A stretch of 64,000 bases of DNA from Ulvibacterium sp965248315 (GTDB lineage: Bacteria; Bacteroidota; Bacteroidia; Flavobacteriales; Flavobacteriaceae). The notes under the pieces are model-generated. The model did not search any database and was not told the origin of the DNA. It worked only from the letters and a program-made list of their open reading frames with translations. The position numbers and the translations under genes were made by a program. The stretch is taken from assembly GCF_965248315.1 (NCBI RefSeq), contig NZ_CBDFIX010000002.1:2728001-2792000 (forward strand), in the 5' to 3' direction. This document shows, piece after piece, positions 17,001-26,157 of the stretch. The first letter of the stretch is position 1, and each line of letters begins with the position of its first letter.

Positions 17001-20000
17001 CAGGTCAAATTAGGGTAGTGGTTACGGGAGGTTACACTTCTGGAGCCGGTCCGAAACAATATGAAGTCAGTTCGGATAATGGGGTAAGTTTTGGCGCTCC
17101 TATTCCATTGGCATCCAATAATTTCCTGTACGATACCACAATACCTGGGACCTATGTATTTCGTATATCCGATAACAATACAACAAATAGTGCATGTACT
17201 GCCTCATCTGTACCTGTTATACTTGACCCGCCGGTTTCCATTGACCCACCTACCGTTAATGTTACCCCGGCAAGTTGTGGGCAGAACAATAATGGCATTG
17301 TGACTATAATTCCGGATGCTACTAGTGGCATTCCCCCTTATGAAATTAGTTTTAATGGAGGGCCTTTTGGATCTCAAACTACCTTCTCAAACCTTATCGC
17401 CGGAAATACGTATCCTTATGTGGTAAGGGACGCCAGAGGGTGTGAAACGCTTCCTGCATCGGTTCTTATTCCCTTGGACGGTACTCCACCACCAGATGCT
17501 GCAGTATCACCTGTATTGGCAACATGTTCCACTGGAGTGGTTGAAGGTAGTATTCAAGTTACCAATGTAACAGGAGGTACCCCAGATTTTACTTATATTT
17601 TACAGGATCAATTTGGGGTTGAACTATCCAGAATCGGCCCAACCTCAAGTACTAGTGAAACTTTTAGCAATTTGGCACCGGGAATCTATACCGTTGTAAC
17701 CATAGATGCCCTAGGTTGTAGGGATACGGATACGGTAACAGTTATCCAAACCAGTTTGGATGTGGTACCGGATCCCGTTGTTCCAGTTTGTAACGTTAGT
17801 GGTTTTAGCAATACGGTCGAAATTATTGGAGGTATAGGACCTAATTTTCTAATTCGTTTGGAGAATGATCCCAATCCACCCGTAACCCCCAATTCTCCTC
17901 CAAGAAGGCATACTTTCTCTGGATTACAGTATGGGGTTACCTATACGGTGGAGGTTACTGATTTAGGGACCAATTGTGTGTATTTGGTTGAAATACCCCC
18001 TGTTGATGGTCCAACTCTCTTGGATGTTTCGGCAACCTCTACACCAGGATTTTGTGATGTAAACCGTAATGGTGAAATTATTTATACGGTAACCGGGTTT
18101 GCCATTGGGGACGATTTGCGAATCGAGTTGTTGAATAACGGTGATGGTACTCGGATAGATCTCCACAACCCTGTGACCACAGTTGCTGATCCTTTTGTGG
18201 ACAACACTTTACAACTTCCGGGCGACTATCAGATTATAGTGACCAATTTAACGGACAATTGTACGGATGCTACAGCTGTTATAATTGACCAAAATTTGCC
18301 GTCCATTGATATTTTAAACCTTACCCCTGCCAACTGTAATGCGGATGGGGCAATCACGGTACAAGGAAGTGGTGGGGCCGGAGGTCCGTACACATTTGCC
18401 TTTATGCCGGTCTCGGTTGCACCGACCCCAGGTGATTTTGACACGGCTACAACATTTACAGGACCTGCAGGAAATTACGATGTTTACGTTATGGACTCCA
18501 GTGGATGTACTTCTTTTGCCATTGCAGAGATTATCCCTTTATCACCGGCATTGCCAACACCTACATTTATAGTAGAAAATCAATGTGACGTTACTTCCAC
18601 CTCATTTGATATTGTTGTACAAGTATCATCTACAGTAGACACTCCGAGATTTACCCTTGGGGGAGATACCCAATTTGGGGTATTGAACGGGGCAGGTACA
18701 TTATTTGAATATACCTTCAATGTGAGTACCCCTGGGGATTATATTGTGGATGTTGTGGACGCGGATGGCTGTTCAAGTCAAGGCACTGCAACCGTTTATG
18801 AATTCCTCTCGGCTTCGGGTGGGTTTTCAACGCTTTCCACATGTAATGCCGCAGATGGCGTAATTACCATTTCCACAATTGGGGGAAGTGGAGATTTTGA
18901 TTTCGACCTTACGGGAACAGATTATCTAGGGGGCGGAGTCAATATCTCTCAGACCAACAACCCGGTTTTTACAAATATGCTACCCGGTAGCTATCAGGTT
19001 ACCGTAACGGATAATATCGTATTTGATGGTTCCATCTTCTGTTTCTTTACCGTGAACAATATTAATCTGGACCAAGCTATAGTGCCTGCAATAGGGGCGG
19101 TTTTGGAAAATGATATATCCTGTAACGGAGCCGATGATGGAAGTATTGATATCATATTGGCACCTGGAACCGATGCCGATGGCCCCATAGAGTATACTTT
19201 ATATAATGCAGGTACAACAACACCCATTATACAACAAAACGGTTCAGGGTCCTTCACCGGACTTGCTCCGGGAACTTACGACGTGGTAGTCCGTTCCGAC
19301 CGAAATTGTACGGTTACTGCTCCTAACATTCAAATAGACGAACCTCCCGTTTTTTCCATTACGGCCAGTGCTCCGGACTTTGCCTGTGAACCAGGTGCAA
19401 ATCGGTTCAGTTCCACTACCATAACGGCTACAGTGGTTGATCCGGGAACAGTTGGTAGTGGTTATCAGTACAGTATTACCGGGTACTCCAATTATCAATC
19501 CTCAAATACTTTTGAGATAGTAGATAATGGTTCGGTTCAGAATATTACGGTATATGCCATTGATGGGAATGGATGTAGGCACGAGTTTACGCTGCCGCCC
19601 ATTAATCCCCCTACAGGGGTAGTCCCTTCTATAATTCAAATTGACCCCTTAAACTGTAGGGATGATGAACGCGTAAGGATTCAGGTAATTGGGACCACCG
19701 ATTTCACGGTAAGTGCAATTTCGGCTGTTGCTGCCGGCCCATGGACAAATACGCCCGGCAATGATTACGTGGATGTATTCTTGCCTGCAACCGGAGATTA
19801 TTTATTTGAGGTTCAGGATAATGTAGGCGGTTGTGCTTACCCTATGCCTGTGCATACTGTAAACGAACCTATTGAGCCCACTGCGCTTATCGCGGAGGCG
19901 AAACCCATCAGCTGTTTTGGTGCGAGTGATGGAGAACTTTCCATTGAAGTGACAGACTACACAGGACAATACACCTATAATGTATATAGTGGAAGTGATC

Positions 20001-22603
20001 CGGGCAAGACTACCATATTGGCTACAGGAACTTTGGATACGACCAATAACCCTGAAATCATTGGGGGACTTCCCGGTGGAAATTTCTTTGTAGAAGTAAT
20101 TTCAATAGCCATGCCTTTCTGTTCTTCGGATAGCAATTCGGCCACAATACGCACACCAAACGGTGCTTTGGATGTAACCGCCCTAGAAATTGGCAACGTG
20201 AGTTGTAATGATAATACCGGTAGAATAGAAGCTACAGGGACCGGTGGCTGGGATTCTTCTCCTTACCAATACCGCTTATTACGGGATGATGGTTCTGGCT
20301 ACCAAGAGGTAGAGCCTTTTTCTGCCAATAGTGATTTTCAGAACTTGTCCAGTGGCAATTATAGGGTAGAAATACAAGACGTTGAAAATTGTACGGATAC
20401 TTTCGATATCAATCTACCTATAGTTCCGCAGATAGATGCTGGTATTCGAGAACCTCAGGCCTTGGTCTGTCCTAACGGTAATAATGCCATTTTGGAAGCT
20501 TTCGACCCTAGCACCGGAGATGCTTCTACCGCAATTGCAGGTGCAACCGGTGGGGTAGCTGGTGCTGGATATAACTATAGATTGTTGTATTTGAATAGTA
20601 ATGATAATACAGATATAGTTTCCACAAGTGGTTTGCAAAGCTCACCAACTTTCATTGGGGCTAGTGGCGGTTTCATTAGTGGCGGTTGGTACGCTATCGA
20701 GGTATCTTCCAGTTACGATTGTATTTTTGTGACACCTCCCTATTTCGTAAGCCCACCCCCACCCGTGGAACCTAGGTTGGTACAGACCAGAGTACCGGGT
20801 TGTGGTGGTCAAGGAGAAATAGAATTAAGAATAGAAAATCCTGACCCCCTATTTATATACGAATTTCAACCTGTTGAAAATGGTGTCGTCGTTGGTCCTT
20901 ATCAAGATATGACGGGTACTTCGCAGCGTTTTCCCGGAGATGCCGGAATCACCTATCAATTTGATGTCCGTAAAAAGAATGCGGCCAATACTTGTTTGGC
21001 CGTCCGCTCCAATGGGATTACCATGACCGATGCTACGGGAATTACCTTATTACCCAATCTACCGGACGATATTTCCTGTGCTTCTGAATTGGATGGTAGG
21101 ATAGAATCGTTTGTCAACGGCGGAGTGGGTAACGACTTGTTCTATTTGTATAATGGTGATCCACAGGATGCCTTTAGTCCGGCAGCTACGGCAACTTTAT
21201 TTAGAGGACCACAGGCAAACGGTACTTTTGAAGGTCTGCCGGAAGGTACGGATTATTATATTGCTGTAACCAGTGGAGCTAGTTGTAGCGACATAGCCGG
21301 TCCGTTTGAAATTGTTAGACCGGAACCTATACTATTTACGGCAGATTCTACACCGGTTACCTGTAGCGGTGAGGAAGATGGAACAGTTACTATTGAGGTG
21401 ACTAGCGGTGGAGTAGGCTTGATACAATTTGCTATAGAACCGAATTTTAATGAATTCTTTAGTGATCCAGCGACTCCGGGCATATATACATTCGATGAAT
21501 TGGCAGTTGGGGATTATGAGATTTTAATTCAGGACGAAAATGGTTGTTTTGAAAAGGATGTCATATCCGTAATGGAACCACCTACTTTGCAGATAAGTAA
21601 TTTGCAGACCACACCTGAACTTTGTATCGGAGCCAATGACGGTACCGTGGTGTTCAACATTGTTGGAGGAACACCCTTTAATGATCCTTTAATAAGTCCT
21701 ACGCCCTATTTTGAATACAAGATTGAAATGATAGACCCTGTAAATGAAACGGGTACCGGGGTATTTGCACCATATGATGGAGGAATTATCCAAAACCTTC
21801 AAGGCGGTGCTTCGTATGCCTTATACATTCAGGATGCTAATGGATGTGATACTTCGGACGTATTTACTATTGGTATTGGAGTAGATCTTACTGCGGAACC
21901 GATAGTGCAATATGGCTGTGAGGGAATTTTTCCCAATAGTACCGCCACGGTTGAAATGCAGGATAGCAGTTTGTTGCCAAGGTTATTGTTTGCTTTGGAT
22001 GTGGATGATATCACTCAAGCTGATGCCACAAGAACATGGGGCGATTTACCTCCTGGAGATCATACCGTCTACATCTACCACGAGAATGGCTGTACCAATT
22101 TTGTGGAGTTTAGTATCGATGCCTATAATCCATTGACGCTTACTGCAGTAAAAACTGGACCTGATGAAATTACCGCCACCGCGGAAGGAGGTTTTGGCGG
22201 ATATGAATTCTTTTTCGATGGTGAATCCTACGGAACAGAAAACATCTACACCACTAATGTAAGCGGTACCGTAGAAGTACGTGTCGTAGATCAAAATGGT
22301 TGTGTGGCCGTAGTTCCTATTCCATTCTTGTTTACTGGGATGTTGGAAATCCCGAACTTCTTTACCCCGGATGGGGATAACAATAACGACCTCTGGGTAA
22401 TCAATGGGCGGGAATTCTTCCCTAATATTGAAGTTAAGATTTATGATAGATATGGCCGTGTTGTAGCTATTCTGGATCAAGTAAAGAACTGGGACGGCAC
22501 CTATGAAGGTAGTGAACTTCCAACTGGGGATTACTGGTATGTGGTAAATCAAAATGATGCCAGAAGTACACGTTACGTAGGACACTTCACGCTATACAGA
22601 TAG
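14033..22603 (+). CDS. Giant SprB-repeat-like surface protein with T9SS type B C-terminal domain
   Basis: A 2856-residue secreted protein. The N-terminus has a signal peptide (hydrophobic residues about 10-27). Most of the protein is a long series of roughly 80-100-residue beta-sandwich units. Many start with a cysteine-containing C-x-G-x-x-DG motif (SCNGADDGSIDI, SCFGASDGELSIEV, TCSGEEDGTVTIEV) and end with V-x-D-x-x-GC, the pattern of SprB repeats. The last 85 or so residues (NFFTPDGDNNNDLW ... KIYDRYGRVV ... GDYWYVV) form the gliding-motility-associated type B sorting domain, recognised by type IX secretion. It is smaller than the roughly 6500-residue SprB of Flavobacterium johnsoniae, so it is probably an adhesin of that class. 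PorP/SprF partners are not adjacent. Confidence 0.88.
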   Translation: MLPRKPRHTLYALLLIALSIVCTSAIANTKVYSFISEVVSVLEKPAPETGNSKIETSTLKTSGSYNAKNTNSGELVAPPMFMTIIQGADEEVGCSTNGLTVARFNLCGDSDDRIISLSGSPGSVSWQILNGGCSPDINEDCPNTNTGCYTQVGTGATFNLAASSIPATTGAEFRVVADGTSYYFKVKKSTITQAFVKNDFICGVPGRIQVTNLSSAYEFSIDNGSGFGPWQGPIFDNLTPGTYIVKARLRNTPNTCEYPYQPITIDQLDIDIDVTFTDALCAGDTGTITVTANNVPGPFKYTLLNSSGVAQEFTAFIPDNPYTFSAVGFGTYIVQVETQQCTGDPLNGIDPPRQSLDTGGNPIVIGNGLTPLDASTEVNESFNTDPSCSPADIPIIVRTTGGSPPYTFTVNGIAPVPTPVPYPYNSQTEFRVSTAGTYDFVITDSNGCTINASANVAELDPPDITAAGVDGDCTNGGNRININVIDANGYNLSFRADPGDPWDTNPVLPVPDGTYSPQVRYQQGTFDCILDIDSDDDGTPDSITVTGVGPIVGSATKISDRTCDGSGGTNGGQIDFVGPFSGGSGSGYVFSIDGLNFSATLSYPGLVPGTYTPIIEDGGGCRLPLPPITILDVDPPTDLDFVQSNSNCTTSTSDVQLVPTSNAPIVNYSIVSPITLDNGASDTFVGLSTTTSYIFQITDANNCIYQEGFSPALISSIRARVKSGGDLRVCNGATDGSGTFLIDGFTNNYTYDINGGLFTGGPQNDGEVILPPSGAGTYAITVTDVDTGCTDTASFDIQESSLLTLTGTITPMSCANNNLGRVVANPSGGWGSNRYTLIYPGGATTIGPKSGPTFGNLSQGTDALDPLDVYTLIVEDSEGCTATFEFDLTPIDAPTLALDPAASDFCYVPGPGATVAVTSTAGTAPLASHQYRINSGPLQASPVFTGIAPGNYTVEVIDGNNCSDTVSMTINPQLRVNASIETEIPCGGAPGQIRVVVTGGYTSGAGPKQYEVSSDNGVSFGAPIPLASNNFLYDTTIPGTYVFRISDNNTTNSACTASSVPVILDPPVSIDPPTVNVTPASCGQNNNGIVTIIPDATSGIPPYEISFNGGPFGSQTTFSNLIAGNTYPYVVRDARGCETLPASVLIPLDGTPPPDAAVSPVLATCSTGVVEGSIQVTNVTGGTPDFTYILQDQFGVELSRIGPTSSTSETFSNLAPGIYTVVTIDALGCRDTDTVTVIQTSLDVVPDPVVPVCNVSGFSNTVEIIGGIGPNFLIRLENDPNPPVTPNSPPRRHTFSGLQYGVTYTVEVTDLGTNCVYLVEIPPVDGPTLLDVSATSTPGFCDVNRNGEIIYTVTGFAIGDDLRIELLNNGDGTRIDLHNPVTTVADPFVDNTLQLPGDYQIIVTNLTDNCTDATAVIIDQNLPSIDILNLTPANCNADGAITVQGSGGAGGPYTFAFMPVSVAPTPGDFDTATTFTGPAGNYDVYVMDSSGCTSFAIAEIIPLSPALPTPTFIVENQCDVTSTSFDIVVQVSSTVDTPRFTLGGDTQFGVLNGAGTLFEYTFNVSTPGDYIVDVVDADGCSSQGTATVYEFLSASGGFSTLSTCNAADGVITISTIGGSGDFDFDLTGTDYLGGGVNISQTNNPVFTNMLPGSYQVTVTDNIVFDGSIFCFFTVNNINLDQAIVPAIGAVLENDISCNGADDGSIDIILAPGTDADGPIEYTLYNAGTTTPIIQQNGSGSFTGLAPGTYDVVVRSDRNCTVTAPNIQIDEPPVFSITASAPDFACEPGANRFSSTTITATVVDPGTVGSGYQYSITGYSNYQSSNTFEIVDNGSVQNITVYAIDGNGCRHEFTLPPINPPTGVVPSIIQIDPLNCRDDERVRIQVIGTTDFTVSAISAVAAGPWTNTPGNDYVDVFLPATGDYLFEVQDNVGGCAYPMPVHTVNEPIEPTALIAEAKPISCFGASDGELSIEVTDYTGQYTYNVYSGSDPGKTTILATGTLDTTNNPEIIGGLPGGNFFVEVISIAMPFCSSDSNSATIRTPNGALDVTALEIGNVSCNDNTGRIEATGTGGWDSSPYQYRLLRDDGSGYQEVEPFSANSDFQNLSSGNYRVEIQDVENCTDTFDINLPIVPQIDAGIREPQALVCPNGNNAILEAFDPSTGDASTAIAGATGGVAGAGYNYRLLYLNSNDNTDIVSTSGLQSSPTFIGASGGFISGGWYAIEVSSSYDCIFVTPPYFVSPPPPVEPRLVQTRVPGCGGQGEIELRIENPDPLFIYEFQPVENGVVVGPYQDMTGTSQRFPGDAGITYQFDVRKKNAANTCLAVRSNGITMTDATGITLLPNLPDDISCASELDGRIESFVNGGVGNDLFYLYNGDPQDAFSPAATATLFRGPQANGTFEGLPEGTDYYIAVTSGASCSDIAGPFEIVRPEPILFTADSTPVTCSGEEDGTVTIEVTSGGVGLIQFAIEPNFNEFFSDPATPGIYTFDELAVGDYEILIQDENGCFEKDVISVMEPPTLQISNLQTTPELCIGANDGTVVFNIVGGTPFNDPLISPTPYFEYKIEMIDPVNETGTGVFAPYDGGIIQNLQGGASYALYIQDANGCDTSDVFTIGIGVDLTAEPIVQYGCEGIFPNSTATVEMQDSSLLPRLLFALDVDDITQADATRTWGDLPPGDHTVYIYHENGCTNFVEFSIDAYNPLTLTAVKTGPDEITATAEGGFGGYEFFFDGESYGTENIYTTNVSGTVEVRVVDQNGCVAVVPIPFLFTGMLEIPNFFTPDGDNNNDLWVINGREFFPNIEVKIYDRYGRVVAILDQVKNWDGTYEGSELPTGDYWYVVNQNDARSTRYVGHFTLYR

Positions 22604-22635
22604 CACCCTTCGGTAAACGCACGAAAACCGAATCT

Positions 22636-22669
22636 AAGACGGGCACTTTAAGGTACCCGTCTTTTTTAT
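22636..22669 (+). terminator. Intrinsic terminator after the giant T9SS protein
   Basis: AAGACGGG (22636-22643) pairs with CCCGTCTT (22656-22663), with a partly paired CAC/GTA extension and a short loop. A run of six T follows at 22662-22667. It lies 33 bases after the stop codon. Confidence 0.8.
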
Positions 22670-22926
22670 TCTTATTTTTCTGTATCTTAATTTGATAAAA
22701 TGATATCAAGCTTCCAAGGTAGTTTTTAGTATTTTCATTTTTTGAACTTTCAGAATAGTTTAAAAAATGATAAGGCGTATTTGGCCGTGTCCCTGAACTT
22801 GTTCAATTAGGATATTGCTATACTATGTTTTTTCAAATACCTTCTATGAGCAAGGAAGTTCCCACCAGTTATGGGAGAATATAGATTAAACGGTATTCAA
22901 GACACAACATTATTAGAATCCATCCA
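22670..22926. other. Non-coding gap before the VCBS protein
   Basis: AT-rich spacer of about 257 bases. I see no convincing TAnnTTTG box, no RNA gene and no small ORF with a recognisable product. It presumably carries the promoter of the 22927 gene. Confidence 0.4.
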
Positions 22927-25086
22927 ATGAAAATCAAAAAATACATTTTAATCCTTTGTACTTTCGTTAGCGCTACGAGCTCCTTGGCCCAGCAAGATAT
23001 TCTCGATGGATGGACGTATATCCAAATAGATAGCACAAAACAGATGTGGGGCGATTGGAACGAACCCAATTGGCTGCGGTACTTCGGATTGGATGCTGGG
23101 GATGTAAACAATGACGGTAATCTTGATATTGTATCCGGAAGGTATATATATCACAATCCTGGAAAGGGAATGGAAGGGCATTGGAAACGGACAGTTTTGG
23201 ATGACAATGTAGATGCCATTCTTTATATGGACGTGGACGGCGACCCCTACGGCGATATCATAGCAATGGCTTTACCGAATTTATATTGGTATGAAGCCCT
23301 TAACACCGAGGGAACACGATTTAAAAGACAGTTGATTGGGCAGGTACCGGCTACGAGCCACGTAAATAGTCAAGGTTTTGAAAAAGCAAATCTAGTTACT
23401 ACTGGACGCTCAGAATTTGTTATTGCCGGGAATGGAAATATTTATGCCATTTCAATACTAGAGGCCAACGCCAGTACCGTAGATTGGAAAGTGAAGATGA
23501 TTTGTGAAAACACTTCGGATGAAGGGATTGGAGTAGGAGATATAGATGGGGATGGCGATTTGGATATTGCCGCTGGCAGAAGACCGGATGGTGAAGATGA
23601 GCCAAAAATTTTGGTTTGGTATGAAAATCCGGGAAATATTGAAACACTGTGGAAAGAGACCATAGTGGGTCGGAGTGAACATCCCATAGATAGAGTGGAA
23701 ATAGCTGACCTAAATGGGGATGGGAAGACGGACATCGCTGTAACGGAGGAACGCTATCCCGGATTGGAACCAGACGCTAATTTTTGGTGGTTCGCCCAAC
23801 AGAATTTAAAGAATTGGGAACGTAACAGGATTGTTACCCAATACTCCATCAACAATTTGGATATTACGGACCTAGATCAAGATGGGGATATTGATTTGCT
23901 TACTGCTGAACACAAGGGAGAGAATCTGGAACTGCAATTGTGGAAAAATGATGGCAAAGGAAATTTCTCACAGACCGTAATAGATACTGGAAAGGAAAAT
24001 CATTTGGGTACCCAATTTGTGGACTTGGACAATGATGGCGATTTGGATATCATAGGTGCAGGTTGGGACCAACATAAATATATGCATGTTTGGAGAAATG
24101 AAGCCATAAAGTCCTCTAAGTTGGACATGTTACCCAAGGAACATCAAAGGTTTCCAGATAGCGTTGGAGATTACGGGAAATTGCAGCGTGCTGATGGAGA
24201 ATTGGATCATTCCAGTAATGAGGACTCCTTCCATAAAGATGGTCAAAAGGACAACTACAATCTCCTAAATCAAGCGAAGAACAATGTTAGTATATCACAT
24301 AGTATGTATGAAGGTAGGCCACACTATGTTGTGCATACCAATGGGGCCACCTATTATTTTGATAAAGCTGGTGGAGGGTTTTCCAGAATATTGGATAAAT
24401 ATGGGAATGACTGGGTGGGCTACAAGACCGAACCTTGGGATCAATACCCTGCTTCCGCAGCATCCGCCTTCAGGGGATTGCCCAATCTGGTGTTCAAATC
24501 GGATAAAGATAAAGGGGCAGGTCACCCGGGACATGACAAATGTGTCTCGGAGATAGTATCTGAAAATAAAATCAGGACAAGGACAAAAAGTGGGTTCTGG
24601 GAATGGGAATGGACTTTTTTTGAGAACTACGCCTTTTTGGAGGTTTTAAAAACGGATAACACACCCTATTGGTTTTTGTACGAAGGAACGCCAGGAGGAT
24701 TATTTAAACCGGAAGTTTCCACCTATGGAACGGATGTTTCCGGTCCAAGCTCCGGAATACCGGACTTTTATAAAGGCGAGATCGATTTTAACAACTTTCG
24801 TTGGGCATATTTTAATAAAAAAGGATTGGAAACCACTTTTTTTGTGACGCAGATTGATCAGGACGAGCATATGGATATGATGTCGTATCTTGGCAATACT
24901 GAACGGGGTGCGGAGAGTAAGGATGGGATGACAGTCTTTGGATTTGGTCGAGGTGAAAATACTACACCTTTATTGGAGGGAAAAAATTCATTCATCGTTG
25001 GAATGACAAATTTTGCAATTACTGACAAAGGAAGGCATCAACGGATCTCAAAACACATCAATGAATTGATCAACAACCATAAATAG
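22927..25086 (+). CDS. Secreted VCBS/FG-GAP repeat protein with an uncharacterised C-terminal domain
   Basis: A 719-residue exported protein: signal peptide at residues 1-21 (ending SSLAQ), then about seven FG-GAP/VCBS blades through about residue 390, with calcium-binding repeats such as DVNNDGNLDI, DIDGDGDLDI, DLNGDGKTDI and DLDNDGDLDI. From about residue 440 to the end is a separate domain rich in aromatics (GRPHYVVHTNGATYYFDKAGGG, FRGLPNLVF, GAGHPGHDKC, YWFLYEGTPGG). I recognise this second part only as a recurring domain in polysaccharide-degrading bacteria, without known activity. It leads a same-strand run with an esterase-like hydrolase, a GH9 and a sulfatase, so a role in polysaccharide recognition or cleavage is plausible but not shown. 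Confidence 0.75.
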   Translation: MKIKKYILILCTFVSATSSLAQQDILDGWTYIQIDSTKQMWGDWNEPNWLRYFGLDAGDVNNDGNLDIVSGRYIYHNPGKGMEGHWKRTVLDDNVDAILYMDVDGDPYGDIIAMALPNLYWYEALNTEGTRFKRQLIGQVPATSHVNSQGFEKANLVTTGRSEFVIAGNGNIYAISILEANASTVDWKVKMICENTSDEGIGVGDIDGDGDLDIAAGRRPDGEDEPKILVWYENPGNIETLWKETIVGRSEHPIDRVEIADLNGDGKTDIAVTEERYPGLEPDANFWWFAQQNLKNWERNRIVTQYSINNLDITDLDQDGDIDLLTAEHKGENLELQLWKNDGKGNFSQTVIDTGKENHLGTQFVDLDNDGDLDIIGAGWDQHKYMHVWRNEAIKSSKLDMLPKEHQRFPDSVGDYGKLQRADGELDHSSNEDSFHKDGQKDNYNLLNQAKNNVSISHSMYEGRPHYVVHTNGATYYFDKAGGGFSRILDKYGNDWVGYKTEPWDQYPASAASAFRGLPNLVFKSDKDKGAGHPGHDKCVSEIVSENKIRTRTKSGFWEWEWTFFENYAFLEVLKTDNTPYWFLYEGTPGGLFKPEVSTYGTDVSGPSSGIPDFYKGEIDFNNFRWAYFNKKGLETTFFVTQIDQDEHMDMMSYLGNTERGAESKDGMTVFGFGRGENTTPLLEGKNSFIVGMTNFAITDKGRHQRISKHINELINNHK

Positions 25087-25146
25087 AAACATAGTGAAAA
25101 AAAATGGCTGTGTTCTCAGTAATAATAGGAAGGGAAAAAGGAGGAG

Positions 25147-25350
25147 GTGGTTTTTGAGTCCAAAATAAAAGAACCAGCACTTATGCCGCCTAAAGTTGTG
25201 CCCCGTTCCGAAAACTGGTGGGCATATATAAGTTTTGACGTATCTAGGGATGATGATACAGACATTTTTCGATATCGGGATTATTCGCCCTATGGACTTT
25301 TTTGTCTTAAAGAATCGGATAAATTAAACTTGGTGAAAAAAATATTTTGA
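25147..25350 (+). other. Doubtful small ORF in the gap before the hydrolase gene
   Basis: A 67-codon frame beginning at GTG and ending TGA. It overlaps the TTG start of the next gene by four bases. The composition (PRSENWWAYISFDVSRDDD) looks protein-like, and it may be the tail of a lost gene or a short real gene. I recognise no family. The 260-base gap (25087-25346) holds nothing else that I can identify. Confidence 0.2.
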
Positions 25351-26069
25351 AAAAAAGTGTTTACCTAATTTTGAGCCTGTTATGCTTACAGGGTTGTAGG
25401 GCCCAGTCCAAATCGTTGCTGATAGATGCGGAGCAGGAGACAGTTACCAAGGAAAAATTAAGCTACTATCTCTATTACCCTGAAGGTTATGAATCCAATC
25501 CCAATAAAGAGTTTCCATTGTTGTTATTTCTTCATGGTGGTGGTGAATCCGGGGATAGCCTGCAGACCTTAAAAAAGAATGGACCTCCGAAGCTAATTGT
25601 GGAAGGAAAACAGTTTCCGTTTTTAATATTGGCCCCCCAAAATCCTCATAAAAGAAAATGGTGGAACGTCCGGGCCGTAAATCAATTGTTGGACTCTATA
25701 GTACTCAACAACCGAGTTGATAAGAATAGAATTTATTTGACCGGCCTCAGTCGAGGTGGAGGTGCGGTTTGGGAAATGGCGGTACAATATCCCGAGAAAT
25801 TTGCCGCTATGGCCGTTGTATGTGGAATGACCCCGGTACCCTATGCCTCTTGGATAGATAAAAAAATGCCCATATGGGTATTCCATGGTGAGGAAGATAA
25901 ATCCATTCCTATATCGGAATCGGAGGACATGGTCAATGCCTTGAAGAAAATGGGACACGATATCCGGTTTACCCGTTATCCAGGGGTAGGCCATAATTCA
26001 TGGATTCAGGCGTATAGTACCGAAGAGTTGTACGAATGGTTTATAGAACAAGATAGAAACGACCAATAA
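25347..26069 (+). CDS. Alpha/beta-hydrolase (phospholipase/carboxylesterase type) lipoprotein
   Basis: A 240-residue alpha/beta-hydrolase. It has a lipoprotein signal (LCLQGC, Cys 17), the oxyanion HGGG motif at about residues 63-66, the nucleophile elbow GLSRGG with Ser 135, Asp 184 (FHGEEDKSIP) and His 216 (GVGHNSW). The start codon is TTG; the following KKSVYLILSLL is a normal signal start and no ATG is available. It lies between a VCBS protein and a GH9, so it may be an esterase acting on acylated polysaccharide. Small-substrate or peptide esterase activity cannot be ruled out. Confidence 0.8.
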   Translation: MKKSVYLILSLLCLQGCRAQSKSLLIDAEQETVTKEKLSYYLYYPEGYESNPNKEFPLLLFLHGGGESGDSLQTLKKNGPPKLIVEGKQFPFLILAPQNPHKRKWWNVRAVNQLLDSIVLNNRVDKNRIYLTGLSRGGGAVWEMAVQYPEKFAAMAVVCGMTPVPYASWIDKKMPIWVFHGEEDKSIPISESEDMVNALKKMGHDIRFTRYPGVGHNSWIQAYSTEELYEWFIEQDRNDQ

Positions 26070-26157
26070 CATTGAAAAAGTATTTCTGCCATTAGTGATT
26101 TTTAGTTTTGAATATTTTTGCTTTGATTGTTTTGAACTTTTTTCATCTAGTATTGAT

